Assembly: GCF_023100945.1 (NCBI RefSeq)
Contig: NZ_CP064689.1
Coordinates: 1,160,001 to 1,224,000, forward strand
Source: Bradyrhizobium sp. 200
GTDB taxonomy: Bacteria > Pseudomonadota > Alphaproteobacteria > Rhizobiales > Xanthobacteraceae
Length of the DNA: 64,000 nt
Direction of reading: 5' to 3'
Part shown: piece after piece, positions 37,055 through 45,827 of the stretch
How positions within the stretch are numbered: the first letter of the stretch is position 1
Layout of the letters: every line of letters starts with the position of its first letter
Notes under the pieces: model-generated
The model's database searches: none
What the model was told of the DNA's origin: nothing
Seen by the model: the letters and a program-made list of their open reading frames with translations, nothing else
Made by a program: the position numbers and the translations under genes

Positions 37055-40000
37055 CTAGACCGTTTCATCGACAGGCGGCGTCAGCCGATTGGTTGATTTG
37101 GAGGTCCCCTTCACGCGCTCGCGCAGGCGCTGGAACGTCACGTAGAGCATCGGCACCATGAAGATCCCGATCGAGCTTGCGGCGAGCATGCCGGCGAGGA
37201 CGGCGGTGCCGACAGCTCTTCGGCTAAGCTCGGCGGCGCCGGTTGCTATCACGAGCGGCAAGAGACCAAGGATGAAGGCGACTGAGGTCATCATGACCGC
37301 GCGGAAGCGCATATGTGCGCCCTGGATCGCGGCGTCGTTGAGTGGCACGCCCGCTTCGCGTTGCTCCTTCGCGAATTCGACGATCAGGATGCCATTCTTG
37401 GCGGCGAGCGCGATCAGCACCACGAGTCCGATCTGGCCGTAGAGATCGAGATTGAGGCCGGCGAGCTTGATGCCGGCATAGGAGCCGAGGACTGCGACGA
37501 CGACGGACAGCAGCACCGGGATCGGGATCACCGTGCTCTCATAGAGCGCTACCAGGAACAGGTAGGCGAACAGCACGGCAAGCATGAGCACGATGCCGGT
37601 CTGGCCGGCGGCCTGCTGCTCCTGATAGGCGGTACCGGTCCATTCGAAACTGTAACCCGCAGGCAGCACGGCATTGGAAATATCAGCCATCGCCGCAATC
37701 GCTGTGCCCGACGAGACACCCGGCGCCGGGCTGCCATTCACGGTCACCGAGCGATAGTTATTGTAGCGGGTGATCACCTGCGGTCCAGTGACGATCTTGA
37801 TGCCGGCCAGAGATCGTATCGGCACCATCTGGCCGGTATCATTGCGCAAGTAGATCCGCCAGATGTCGGAGATGTCGGTCCGATCGAAAGCCTCGCCCTG
37901 CACATTGACCTGCCAGGTGCGGCCAAACAGGTTGAAGTTGTTGACGTAGATGCCGCCGAGCGTCGCCTGCAGGGCGGTGAAGATGTCGCTGATGGTCACC
38001 CCAAGCGCCTGCGCCTTGCGGCGGTCGATGTCGAGATAAATGGATGGATTGGTCGCGGTGAAGGTCGAGAAGACGCGCGTGAGCCGTGGATCGGCATTGG
38101 CGGCGCCGATCAGCGCGTTCGTAACGCTGGAGATCGCGGCGGGGTTCTGTCCTTCCAGCGCCTCGAGCTGATATTCGAATCCGCCGCTGGTGGAGAGTCC
38201 GATGATCGGCGGCAGGTTGAACGGCAGCACGTTGGCCTGTCGTATCTGCGCGCCGGCGGCGAAGGTCTGTCGGATCAACGCCTGCGCCGAATCGGCGGCC
38301 GCCTTGCGATCGGAAAACGGCTTCAGGCGCGTGACCACCAGTGCGCTGTTCGGCTCGGATGCGCCGTCGAGCAGAGAAAAGCCGATGATGGCAAGGACGT
38401 GATCGACGGCCGGCATCTGCTTCAGGATATCCTCGATCTGCCGGGTCACCTCGCTGGTGCGCGCGACCGACGCACCATCCGGCAGTTGTACCGAGGTGAA
38501 GAAGGCGCCCTGGTCTTCCTCAGGGAGGAACCCCGTCGGCGTTATGCGCGACATGCCGAAGATGCCGGCGGCGAAAACCGCGACGAGGAGGAGGGAAAGT
38601 CCCGCCATGCGCACCAGCCGGCGGACGCCGCCACTGTAGCGGTCGCGCAGCCAGTCGATGCCGCCAAGCACACGTCCCATGAGGCCACGCCGCGGCCCGG
38701 TGTGGCGCAGGAACAACGCGCACAGGGCAGGCGACAACGTCAGTGCATTCAGCGCCGAAATCATCATGGCGGCGCTGATCGTCACCGCAAACTGCCGGAA
38801 CAGCGTGCCGGAAATGCCGGGAATGAATGCGATCGGCACGAAGACGGAGAGTAGCACCAGCGTGATCGCGATGATCGGCGCCGTGATCTGCGCCATGGCC
38901 TTCTTGCTGGCCTCGGCAGGAGAAAGATCCGGCTCTTCCTCCATCACGCGCTCGACATTCTCCACGACGACAATGGCGTCGTCGACCACGATGCCGATGG
39001 CGAGCACCATTGCGAGCAGCGACACCGTGTTGGCCGAATAGCCGAGCACCAGCAGGACGGCGAAGGTGCCGATCAGGCTCACCGGAACAGCGACTGCCGG
39101 GATCACAGTGGCGCGGAGGTTGCCGAGGAAGAGGTAAACGACGATCACGACGAGGACGAAAGCCTCACCGAGCGTCCGCAACACTTCCGTGATCGTATCG
39201 CGCACGAAGCTCGTGGAATCGTATTGCACGAGGTAGCTCAGTCCGGTGGGGAAGCGCTTCGACAGCCGCTGCATCGTAGCCGCCACCGCCTGCGCGGTGG
39301 TCACGGCATTGGCACCCGGTGCCAAATAGATCGCAATCGGCACGGCGGCGCGGCCGTCGATGCGCGCTTCGCTGTCGAGATTTTGCGCGCCCATCTCGAC
39401 GCGGGCGACATCCTTGACGAGCAGGGACGAACCATCCGGATTGGCGCGCAGCACGATGTTGGCGAATTGATCGACGGTGGCGAGCCGGCCCAGGGTCTGC
39501 ACATTGAACTGGAACTGCTGGTCATCGCTGATCGGCCGCGCGCCGATGCGGCCGACCGGTGCCTGGACGCTTTGCGTGCGGATGGCGGCGATGACGTCCG
39601 ACGGCGTCAGATTGAGGCTGGTGAGCCGCTGCGTATCGAACCAGATACGCATCGAATAGTTCATCTTGGCGAACATATGGGCCTGTCCGACGCCCGGCGT
39701 GCTGGCGATCGCATCGAGCACGTTGATGATCGCGTAGTTGGTGATGAAGAGCGGATCCTGCTGTCCGTCGGCGCTATAGAGCACGAGAAATTGCAGAATC
39801 GCCGACGACCGCTTCTGCACCGTCACGCCCTGCTGTTGCACTTCCGTGGGCAATTGCGACAGCGCACTCTGCACGCGGTTGTTGACGTTGACGGTGTTGA
39901 TATCGGGGTTGGTGCCGAGCGCGAACGACACCGTGAGCGTATAGCTGCCGTCGTTGGCGCTGGTCGATTTCATGTAAAGCGCGCGGTCGACGCCGATGAC

Positions 40001-40207
40001 CTGCGCCTCCAGGGGCTGGGCGACGCTGCTCTCGACGACCTCCGCGGAAGCGCCGGGGAAGGTGCCGGCGACCGTGACCTGCGGCGGCACGATGTCCGGA
40101 AACTGCGCTACCGGGATCTGCATCAGCGCCAGCGCACCGGCGATGGTGATGATGAATGCGATCACCATCGCAAGCCGCGGACGGTCGATGAAGACGGCGG
40201 ACATCAT
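37055..40207 (-). CDS. RND multidrug efflux pump, HAE1 (AcrB/MexB) family
   Basis: A 1050-residue inner-membrane proton antiporter with twelve expected membrane segments and two periplasmic porter loops. The proton-relay aspartates are in [16 protein letters not shown], and the C-terminal half has [16 protein letters not shown] with the partner Lys. The N terminus [20 protein letters not shown] is typical. It overlaps the adaptor gene by 4 bases (40204-40207). The substrate is likely a range of hydrophobic toxins or drugs. No TolC-type channel is encoded in the window. Confidence 0.96.
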   Translation of the reverse strand: MMSAVFIDRPRLAMVIAFIITIAGALALMQIPVAQFPDIVPPQVTVAGTFPGASAEVVESSVAQPLEAQVIGVDRALYMKSTSANDGSYTLTVSFALGTNPDINTVNVNNRVQSALSQLPTEVQQQGVTVQKRSSAILQFLVLYSADGQQDPLFITNYAIINVLDAIASTPGVGQAHMFAKMNYSMRIWFDTQRLTSLNLTPSDVIAAIRTQSVQAPVGRIGARPISDDQQFQFNVQTLGRLATVDQFANIVLRANPDGSSLLVKDVARVEMGAQNLDSEARIDGRAAVPIAIYLAPGANAVTTAQAVAATMQRLSKRFPTGLSYLVQYDSTSFVRDTITEVLRTLGEAFVLVVIVVYLFLGNLRATVIPAVAVPVSLIGTFAVLLVLGYSANTVSLLAMVLAIGIVVDDAIVVVENVERVMEEEPDLSPAEASKKAMAQITAPIIAITLVLLSVFVPIAFIPGISGTLFRQFAVTISAAMMISALNALTLSPALCALFLRHTGPRRGLMGRVLGGIDWLRDRYSGGVRRLVRMAGLSLLLVAVFAAGIFGMSRITPTGFLPEEDQGAFFTSVQLPDGASVARTSEVTRQIEDILKQMPAVDHVLAIIGFSLLDGASEPNSALVVTRLKPFSDRKAAADSAQALIRQTFAAGAQIRQANVLPFNLPPIIGLSTSGGFEYQLEALEGQNPAAISSVTNALIGAANADPRLTRVFSTFTATNPSIYLDIDRRKAQALGVTISDIFTALQATLGGIYVNNFNLFGRTWQVNVQGEAFDRTDISDIWRIYLRNDTGQMVPIRSLAGIKIVTGPQVITRYNNYRSVTVNGSPAPGVSSGTAIAAMADISNAVLPAGYSFEWTGTAYQEQQAAGQTGIVLMLAVLFAYLFLVALYESTVIPIPVLLSVVVAVLGSYAGIKLAGLNLDLYGQIGLVVLIALAAKNGILIVEFAKEQREAGVPLNDAAIQGAHMRFRAVMMTSVAFILGLLPLVIATGAAELSRRAVGTAVLAGMLAASSIGIFMVPMLYVTFQRLRERVKGTSKSTNRLTPPVDETV

Positions 40208-41448
40208 GGCTTGGTGTCCGCCTGGGGAGCCTTGCCGGAGGCGCCCTGACCTGCTTGCGGAGCCGCGTCGGCCGCGCCGGCCTTCATGGTCGACAGGATC
40301 ATCGGACTTGCCGGTCCCGGCGAAACCGCCTGACCTGGACGAACCCGCTGCAGCCCCTCGACGATCACCTTGTCGCCGGCGGCAAGGCCGCTGATGACGG
40401 CGGCGATGGTGGGACTAGATTGGCCGAGCTGGATGCGGCGCTGTTCGGCCTTGTTGTCGGTGCCTACAGTGAGAACGTAGTCGCCCTGCTGATCGGAGAG
40501 TACCGCTGAGCGGGGGATCGCCAGCACCTCGACCGGGTGGACGCCTTCCAGCACGACCGTGACGAATTCGCCATCGGTCAGCTCGTGAACCGTGACGCCT
40601 GCCGCGGAAGGAGCCCGCAGGATCGGATTGTCGATCTCGCCGCGTACGGTGATCGTGTCAGTATTTTGCGCAATGGTGTTGTCGACGAAGTTCAGCTTGC
40701 CGGACTTGCCGTACATGCGGCCATCGGGCAGCCGAAGCCTGATCACCACGGCTTCCAGGCCGCCTTGCGGCCCATAGCGTTCGCGCAGTTCGAGCCCCTG
40801 GCGCAACGGCACCGGGAACGTGACATACATCGGGTCTTGGCTGACGATGGTGGTCAGCACGCCCGAGCTCGGACCGACGACGTTGCCTTCCGTCACCGCT
40901 GTGCGTCCGATCTTGCCGTCGATCGGCGCATTGATCAGCGTGTAGTCGAGATTGATCTGGGATACCTGGACCTGCGCCTGCGCGGCCTGGACCTGCGCCT
41001 CGAGGCTGCGTTGGTTCGCGATGGCCGCGTCATAGGTCGATTGTTGCCCGGCCGGTCCTCCGAGCAGGGTGCGCGCGCGCTCGGTCGTCAGCCTGGCGTT
41101 CTCGAGCGTTGCCTGAAGCTGCGCCACCTGCGCCTGCTTCGACGCGAGATCGGCCTCGAAGGGGCCGCGCTCGAGCCGATAGAGCTCGTCGCCTTTCTTG
41201 ATTTCGGCGCCCTCGTCGAACAGTCGCCGTTCCAGAAACGCGGTGACGCGAGCGACGACATTGACCCGATTGATCGCCTCGATCCGCCCGAGAAATTCGC
41301 TGGTCTCGGTGATCGGTCGTCTGGTCGCTTCCACGATGCCGACCGTGGGTGGCCCGGCCGGGGCAGGCTGTGTCCGGGCCACCCCGCCGGTAATGATCGT
41401 CAGGAGACTTGCCGCCAGCAGCCTGATCGAGACGTCAGCAAGGTCCAT
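40204..41448 (-). CDS. RND efflux periplasmic adaptor (AcrA/MexA type)
   Basis: A 414-residue adaptor with an N-terminal export signal ([19 protein letters not shown]). The lipoyl domain halves are [19 protein letters not shown] and [19 protein letters not shown], separated by an alpha-hairpin of about 90 residues. A beta-barrel and membrane-proximal domain follow, with a low-complexity Ala/Gly/Gln tail. It forms the first gene of the pump operon. A 50-bp piece of this gene recurs at 43858-43908 in a chimeric remnant. Confidence 0.94.
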   Translation of the reverse strand: MDLADVSIRLLAASLLTIITGGVARTQPAPAGPPTVGIVEATRRPITETSEFLGRIEAINRVNVVARVTAFLERRLFDEGAEIKKGDELYRLERGPFEADLASKQAQVAQLQATLENARLTTERARTLLGGPAGQQSTYDAAIANQRSLEAQVQAAQAQVQVSQINLDYTLINAPIDGKIGRTAVTEGNVVGPSSGVLTTIVSQDPMYVTFPVPLRQGLELRERYGPQGGLEAVVIRLRLPDGRMYGKSGKLNFVDNTIAQNTDTITVRGEIDNPILRAPSAAGVTVHELTDGEFVTVVLEGVHPVEVLAIPRSAVLSDQQGDYVLTVGTDNKAEQRRIQLGQSSPTIAAVISGLAAGDKVIVEGLQRVRPGQAVSPGPASPMILSTMKAGAADAAPQAGQGASGKAPQADTKP

Positions 41449-41493
41449 TGTCCGCTCCTTGCTCCAGGCTGAGAACTGCGCGGGGTCAGTGCT

Positions 41494-41748
41494 TCACCAG
41501 GGCTCGCGACTCCTGCGTTGTCCGATTGCTGCGCGCGGTTCGTCATAACCTTTGCGACGGCTATGGAGCATCAGCGCGACCAGGCCGCAGCCGGACACCA
41601 GCATCAGGATTGCGGCCGCTCCCAAGATGATGTTGGCGTAGAGCGGCACTGATGGGGCCGCTCTCCATACCGACACGCAGTACCAGGTTGCCGCAACGAG
41701 CAGAGCTGCCAGCACGGCCGCAAGAAGCCATTGGTTCGTGTTACGCAA
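41494..41748 (-). CDS. Small two-helix membrane protein
   Basis: An 84-residue protein with two hydrophobic segments (WLLAAVLAALLVAATWYCVSV and ANIILGAAAILMLVSGCGLV) and a basic C-terminal tail. No family is recognised. It lies 45 bases upstream of the efflux adaptor on the same strand and may be cotranscribed with it, perhaps as a small pump accessory; this is inference. Codon use fits a real gene. Confidence 0.6.
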   Translation of the reverse strand: MRNTNQWLLAAVLAALLVAATWYCVSVWRAAPSVPLYANIILGAAAILMLVSGCGLVALMLHSRRKGYDEPRAAIGQRRSREPW

Positions 41749-41832
41749 CGTTTCCCTCCATCACCAAGGGCTCGCACAGTCTTCGTGACAAAACCTGCCG
41801 CAGATGGATCGCGTGGGTCGCGAGAAGCCTCC

Positions 41833-42288
41833 CTAGTACCACCGCCATCCGCAATGACGACGACCGCGATGCCACCAGCAAGCCCAGCGGCGGCGTCTAC
41901 GCGGCGGTGGGCGTCCCCACCCTGGGGCAGGAGGCCCCCAACCGGGAGTGGGTCCCCAGCCGGGCGCAGGAGCTGATCCCCATTGCCATCCGCATCGGCG
42001 ACGACCGCGATCCCACCAGCAAACCCAACGGCGCGTGCGCGCTGGCGGTCGACCCCAGCCCGGGGGAGGCCCCCAACCGGGGGCGGCCCCCCAGCCTGGA
42101 GCACGCGGCGGTCCCCACCACTGCGCTTGCGTCGCGAGGTTCGACGCTTTTGCGGCCCGTCCAAGATCAGGAGCGACCGGCATCGCCTCTGCAGCCTCGA
42201 TGAAACGAACCCCGATGGCGCCGATCGCTGCGGCGGCAACGGCATTCTGAGCAAGGCCAAGGAAAGCCCGACGGGTGGGAGCGTTCAT
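41833..42288 (-). CDS. Tat-exported Trp/Arg/Cys repeat protein of unknown function
   Basis: A 151-residue protein. The twin-arginine signal (RRAFLGL, R6-R7) is followed by a hydrophobic stretch and an AEA cleavage site near residue 35. The mature part has Gly-Trp-Pro linkers (PGWGPPPGWGRPP) and two copies of a 16-residue unit of the form WxCWWxRGRRxCGWxW (W88-W103 and W135-W150). The units repeat with a 141-base period in the DNA. The paired cysteines suggest two small disulfide-closed loops. It lies 16 bases after the hdeD-like stop with a GGAG ribosome site. Similar short peptides occur in Bradyrhizobium but I know no function. Confidence 0.75.
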   Translation of the reverse strand: MNAPTRRAFLGLAQNAVAAAAIGAIGVRFIEAAEAMPVAPDLGRAAKASNLATQAQWWGPPRAPGWGAAPGWGPPPGWGRPPARTRRWVCWWDRGRRRCGWQWGSAPAPGWGPTPGWGPPAPGWGRPPPRRRRRWACWWHRGRRHCGWRWY

Positions 42289-43314
42289 CGTCTTCTCCTC
42301 TTTGTTACGCAGTCCTCCGCACGGACTGAAATGCGTAGAGCAGCCACGCCAAGCCGTGCGAAATCAGGTCGACGCCAAGCAGGAACCCAAGGGCCCAGAT
42401 GCTGATGGTGGGGAAACCGAACAGGATGAGCGCTCCGGCGAGCGCCCCGAAGATTCCGGAGATCAGCATCATCCATCCGCTCCGTTCCCAATAGGCGAAA
42501 CTCAAGACGCATCGAATGACACCCGATGCGAGAAGGAACGCGCCAAGCAGATAGGTCAAGATCAGAGCGCCGGAAGCCGGCTGGGTGAGCAGTACAAGCC
42601 CGAATGCCACATACAGCGCACCGAGCACGATCTGCCACAGGAATCCGCCCCATCCCTTGGTCCAGAAGGCGTGGCCGATCTCGAAGGCGCCGGCAGCGAT
42701 GGCTGTCAGGCCGATCAGCTTGACGCTGATGATGGTCGCGAACACGACGTCGCCGAGAGCGACGATGCCGGCGGCGATCATCACGATGCCAAGCAGCGCG
42801 CAGACCCAGAGGGGAGGAGGGCCGAGAGCTTCAATGCCGGACCGGCTGCCATAGACTGTCATGCCGTCCTCCTGAGCGACGATGGTCGAGTTGGCACGCT
42901 TGGAAGCGTAGCTTCGAACCCGCAACGCCGACATCCGACGAAACCCTGAGCAACGGGGCGGAATGTTCCTATCGCCAAAATGGAAATGCTGCCCCGGTCG
43001 GTCGGATCGCGGATGCCAGGCCTATCGCCTTCCTCGCGGACCCAGCGTCAAGTTAGTCACCCCCGCTGCGAGATTGATCCCGATCGATCGCTCGATCGAC
43101 AGCGGTTGCAGGACGACGCTGCGGCGAGAACCGCCAATCAGGAGGTTGGCGCCAAGGCCGGGGCCCAAGGCGACGTTGCCGCTCGCGCCCACAAAGCTGC
43201 CCCGCAGGGTGCCTGGGCCGATCCGCGAGTTCTTGGCGAGGACGGCCCAGGATAAGGTGCCTGCGGAGGTCACGCCAAAGTCAAGGCCGACACGTCTGAT
43301 ACGTCCCTCATAGA
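42262..43314. repeat. Segmental duplication, copy 1
   Basis: This stretch matches 43979-45031 collinearly with a constant 1717-base offset. It includes the HdeD gene, its ribosome site and most of the DUF992 gene. A stretch near the DUF992 end (about 43200-43314) is identical over roughly 115 bases, while the intergenic part has diverged. Confidence 0.8.
42305..42862 (-). CDS. HdeD/DUF308 family membrane protein, copy 1
   Basis: A 185-residue protein with six short membrane helices in the HdeD pattern of pairs (LLGIVMIAAGIVALGD, AIAAGAFEIGHAF, LILTYLLGAFLLASGVIR). E. coli HdeD is tied to acid resistance at high cell density. ATG 42862 follows AGGAGG; the longer frame to 42934 is unneeded. 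It is duplicated at 44022-44579 with a constant 1717-base offset. It heads a two-gene unit with the Tat repeat protein. The function here is inferred as envelope stress. Confidence 0.85.
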   Translation of the reverse strand: MTVYGSRSGIEALGPPPLWVCALLGIVMIAAGIVALGDVVFATIISVKLIGLTAIAAGAFEIGHAFWTKGWGGFLWQIVLGALYVAFGLVLLTQPASGALILTYLLGAFLLASGVIRCVLSFAYWERSGWMMLISGIFGALAGALILFGFPTISIWALGFLLGVDLISHGLAWLLYAFQSVRRTA

Positions 43315-43330
43315 TTACTAGCGCTACGGC
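43022..43330 (-). pseudogene. 5'-truncated DUF992 gene, copy 1
   Basis: From YEGRIRRVGLDFGVTSAGTL to the C terminus LGPRGRR it is almost identical to the intact copy at 44738-45223. The homology ends at about 43314, after codons for IYEG. The start region with signal peptide and CVFYARRPP is missing and replaced by unrelated sequence. The frame stays open to 43369 without a ribosome site or signal peptide. It is a remnant of the segmental duplication. Confidence 0.7.
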
Positions 43331-43546
43331 GTGCGGCCGGGCAATCGTCAATCGTGATCTGGCGCTCAAGCCGTACCGAGGGTAAGCGAATAGACGACGG
43401 GCAATGAAGATCGTCCTTGTTTTTAGCCTGGGAGAAAGACCGGCAAAAGATGGCCAGTCTCGACTTTAGGTGACGCCTGAACAAATCGCATAATATGTAC
43501 GAATCTTTCCGAACAGTCGCACGCCTACTGAGGCTTGAATTCCGCA

Positions 43547-43750
43547 CTAATTCAGGGGCTGATTGCGACGCACAATCTTCAGAATAAGGAGCACCAGACC
43601 GATCACAAGCAAGAACGCGCCTATAGCTGTAAGTCCATTGTACGACAGACTTACCCCCGTAGCCGCCAACAACAGCCCCAATATCAACAAAAGCACGCCC
43701 GCAAGCTTTTTGACCAAGAGGGCAGGATTTCCACCTGTAGACGCTGCCAT
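43547..43750 (-). CDS. Small two-helix membrane protein
   Basis: A 67-residue protein with two hydrophobic segments (LAGVLLLILGLLLAATGVSL and TAIGAFLLVIGLVLLILKIV) and a basic end. It resembles small hypothetical membrane proteins widespread in Bradyrhizobium. A palindrome GCCTACTGTAGGC (43815-43827) lies about 65 bases upstream. It sits between the two duplication copies. Confidence 0.65.
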   Translation of the reverse strand: MAASTGGNPALLVKKLAGVLLLILGLLLAATGVSLSYNGLTAIGAFLLVIGLVLLILKIVRRNQPLN

Positions 43751-43857
43751 TGAATGGCTCCTAGTTTTGGGATTCTTGTTGTCCTTCTATCCTGAATCTG
43801 GCCACCCGACGGGCCTACTGTAGGCGAAGATGTATGAAGCAGGTGCTTGAGATTGGC

Positions 43858-44007
43858 CTAGAAGGGCCGCGCTCGAGGCGGTAGAGCGCCTTTCTTGATT
43901 TCGGCCTCCGCGGCCTCAATGAAGCGAATACCCATTGCGCCGACTGCTGCGGCCGCGATGGCCTTCTGTGCAAGGCCAAGGAAAGCAAGGCGGGTGGGAG
44001 CGTTCAT
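43858..44007 (-). pseudogene. Chimeric stub: Tat-repeat gene start fused to an efflux-adaptor fragment
   Basis: A 49-codon frame starts MNAPTRLAFLGLAQK, matching the Tat repeat protein through RFIEAAEA (about 35 codons). It then continues EIKKGALPPRARPF. The DNA of that tail matches the adaptor gene around 41165-41212 ([16 protein letters not shown]) with a 5-base deletion. It is what remains after a deletion inside a second copy of the block. It lies 14 bases below the second hdeD stop, as in copy 1. The RR of the Tat signal reads RL. Confidence 0.6.
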
Positions 44008-45031
44008 CGTCTTCTCCTTTGTTACGCAGTTCTCCGCGCGGACTCAAACGCGTAGAGCAGCCACGCCAGGCCGTGCGAGATCAGGTCGACGCCAAGCAGG
44101 AATCCAAGGGCCCAAACACTGATGGTTGGGAAACGGAACAGGATGAGAGCACCCGCGATCAATGCGAAAAGGCCGGAGATCAGCATCATCCAGCCGTTCT
44201 GTTGCCAATGGGCGAAGCTCAGCACGCATCGAATGGCACCCGATGCGAGCAGCACGACGCCGAGGAAATAGGTCAGGACCAGGGCGCTAGACGCCGGCTG
44301 CGTGAGCAGCACAAGGCCGAGGGCGAGATAGAGCGCGCCGAGCAGGATCTGCCACAGGAACCCGCCCCATCCTTTAGTCCACAGGGCATGCATGATCTCG
44401 AACGCGCCGGCCGCGATCGCCGTTAGTCCGATCAGCTTGACGCTGATGATGGTCGCAAACACAACGTCACCAAGAGCGAGGATGCCGGCGGCAATCATGA
44501 CGATGCCGAGAAGCGCGCAAACCCACAGCGGAGGAGGGCCCAGAGCTTCGATGCTGGCCCGGCCGTCATGGACTGTCATGCCATCCTCCTGATGTGCGCG
44601 ATGATCGGCACGCTTGGGATGGTAGCTTCGAACCCGCAACGTCGACATCCGACGAAACCCTGAGCAACGGGGCGGGAATGTTCCCAGTGTCCGAAGGAAG
44701 GCGCCGCCCCCGGTTGTGCGGATAGCGGATGTCGGCCCTATCGCCTTCCCCGCGGACCCAGCATCAGGTGGGTCACCCCTGCCGCCAGGTTGATCCCGAT
44801 CGACCGCTCAATCGACAGCGGTTGCAGGACGACGCTGCGGCGAGAACCGCCAATCAGGACGTTGGCACCGAGGCCGGGGCCCAAGGCGAGGCTGCCGCTG
44901 GCGCCCACATAGCTGCCCCGCAGGGTGCCTGGGCCGATCCGCGAGTTCTTGGCGAGGACGGCCCAGGATAAGGTGCCTGCGGAGGTCACGCCAAAGTCAA
45001 GGCCGACACGTCTGATACGTCCCTCATAGAT
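43979..45031. repeat. Segmental duplication, copy 2
   Basis: It matches 42262-43314 at an offset of 1717 bases. The right boundary at 45031 lies inside the DUF992 gene, which is whole only in this copy. This suggests that copy 1 was derived from this side or that its end was lost later. Confidence 0.8.
44022..44579 (-). CDS. HdeD/DUF308 family membrane protein, copy 2
   Basis: A 185-residue protein highly similar to copy 1, with scattered substitutions that keep the hydrophobic pattern (LTYFLGVVLLASGAIRCVL). ATG 44579 follows AGGAGG. Both copies are intact, suggesting selection on both. Its downstream Tat-repeat gene is reduced to a stub. It probably acts in envelope stress tolerance. Confidence 0.85.
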   Translation of the reverse strand: MTVHDGRASIEALGPPPLWVCALLGIVMIAAGILALGDVVFATIISVKLIGLTAIAAGAFEIMHALWTKGWGGFLWQILLGALYLALGLVLLTQPASSALVLTYFLGVVLLASGAIRCVLSFAHWQQNGWMMLISGLFALIAGALILFRFPTISVWALGFLLGVDLISHGLAWLLYAFESARRTA

Positions 45032-45223
45032 ATACTGCCGAGGTGGTCTTCTGGCGTAGAACACGCAGCGCAGTGATTGCGTCGATCCAACGACCAGCCC
45101 AACGCGCGGCGTGCTGAAGCACAAAAGTCTGCCGACCCTGAAGGTCTCGGCGCAGGCAGGTGAGGCGGCGGCGCAAAGCAATGCGAATGCGCCGATTGAT
45201 CCGAGCAAACGTATCGTTCGCAT
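44738..45223 (-). CDS. DUF992 family exported protein, intact copy
   Basis: A 161-residue protein with a Sec signal peptide (LLGSIGAFALLCAAASPACA-E). The mature part has the DUF992 pattern: VGRLLCFSTPRVGLVVGSTQ, RCVFYARRP, YEGRIRRVGLDFG, GLGANVLIGGSRRSVVLQPL. The function is unknown; these are predicted periplasmic beta-rich proteins common in Rhizobiales. Its start abuts the stop of the membrane protein upstream, so they share a transcript with the AI-2E gene. Confidence 0.85.
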   Translation of the reverse strand: MRTIRLLGSIGAFALLCAAASPACAETFRVGRLLCFSTPRVGLVVGSTQSLRCVFYARRPPRQYIYEGRIRRVGLDFGVTSAGTLSWAVLAKNSRIGPGTLRGSYVGASGSLALGPGLGANVLIGGSRRSVVLQPLSIERSIGINLAAGVTHLMLGPRGRR

Positions 45224-45823
45224 TCAGGCCTCCATTTGGTTGTTCGTGGCAGTGGACGCAGCCGCCGGCCGGCGATCCTGGCGCACCCAGAACGTGATGG
45301 CGAGGCCGATCAGCAGCACCGCGCCCAGCAGGAAGAAGAAGATGGACTGTTTCAGCCAGGATATCGCCGGGACCGCCATGCCCATCGCAAGGCCGAGGAA
45401 AGAGATTTGTAGCGACAGAAGGCTGACGCCCGCGAGGAACGTGCCAAGCGCGAGTAACGCCAGCAGGACCAGGCCGGTTGCCGGTGTTGGAAGCAACTGC
45501 TGGACGCCCGACACCAGCATGATGTTCATCGTAACCAGGACGGCAACCCAATGCAGCGCCTGTGTCCAGATCAATCGGAGCTGGGCCTCCTTGCCTTGGG
45601 TCTCAGGCCATTTGGTGACGACGCAGACGACCCCGATGGCAAGCGCGAGGAATTCCCAGTAGCCGACGAGGGGCTGGTGGGAGACGTTGGTGTAGGCGAC
45701 GCCTGCGATGGCGAGCACCAGCGCCACGATATAAGGAAGCTGCCGCCACAGGAAATGAGCCATTCCGGATTGAGTCGGGGCAGGCTCCGTGCCCTCGTTC
45801 CGCTGCGCATCGGTCATGGACAT
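45224..45823 (-). CDS. Multi-pass membrane protein of unknown function
   Basis: A 199-residue protein with about six membrane segments (HFLWRQLPYIVALVLAIAGV, LALAIGVVCVV, LHWVAVLVTMNIMLVSGV, and three more). ATG 45823 is taken; 45817 is also possible. It lies 4 bases after the AI-2E gene and directly before the DUF992 gene. No family is recognised. Confidence 0.7.
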   Translation of the reverse strand: MSMTDAQRNEGTEPAPTQSGMAHFLWRQLPYIVALVLAIAGVAYTNVSHQPLVGYWEFLALAIGVVCVVTKWPETQGKEAQLRLIWTQALHWVAVLVTMNIMLVSGVQQLLPTPATGLVLLALLALGTFLAGVSLLSLQISFLGLAMGMAVPAISWLKQSIFFFLLGAVLLIGLAITFWVRQDRRPAAASTATNNQMEA

Positions 45824-45827
45824 CCAC

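Noticed and set aside
37313-38854. 513-codon open frame antisense to the RND pump
   Set aside because: It mirrors a highly conserved pump sequence, has no ribosome site and its product is Arg/His/Asp-rich low complexity.
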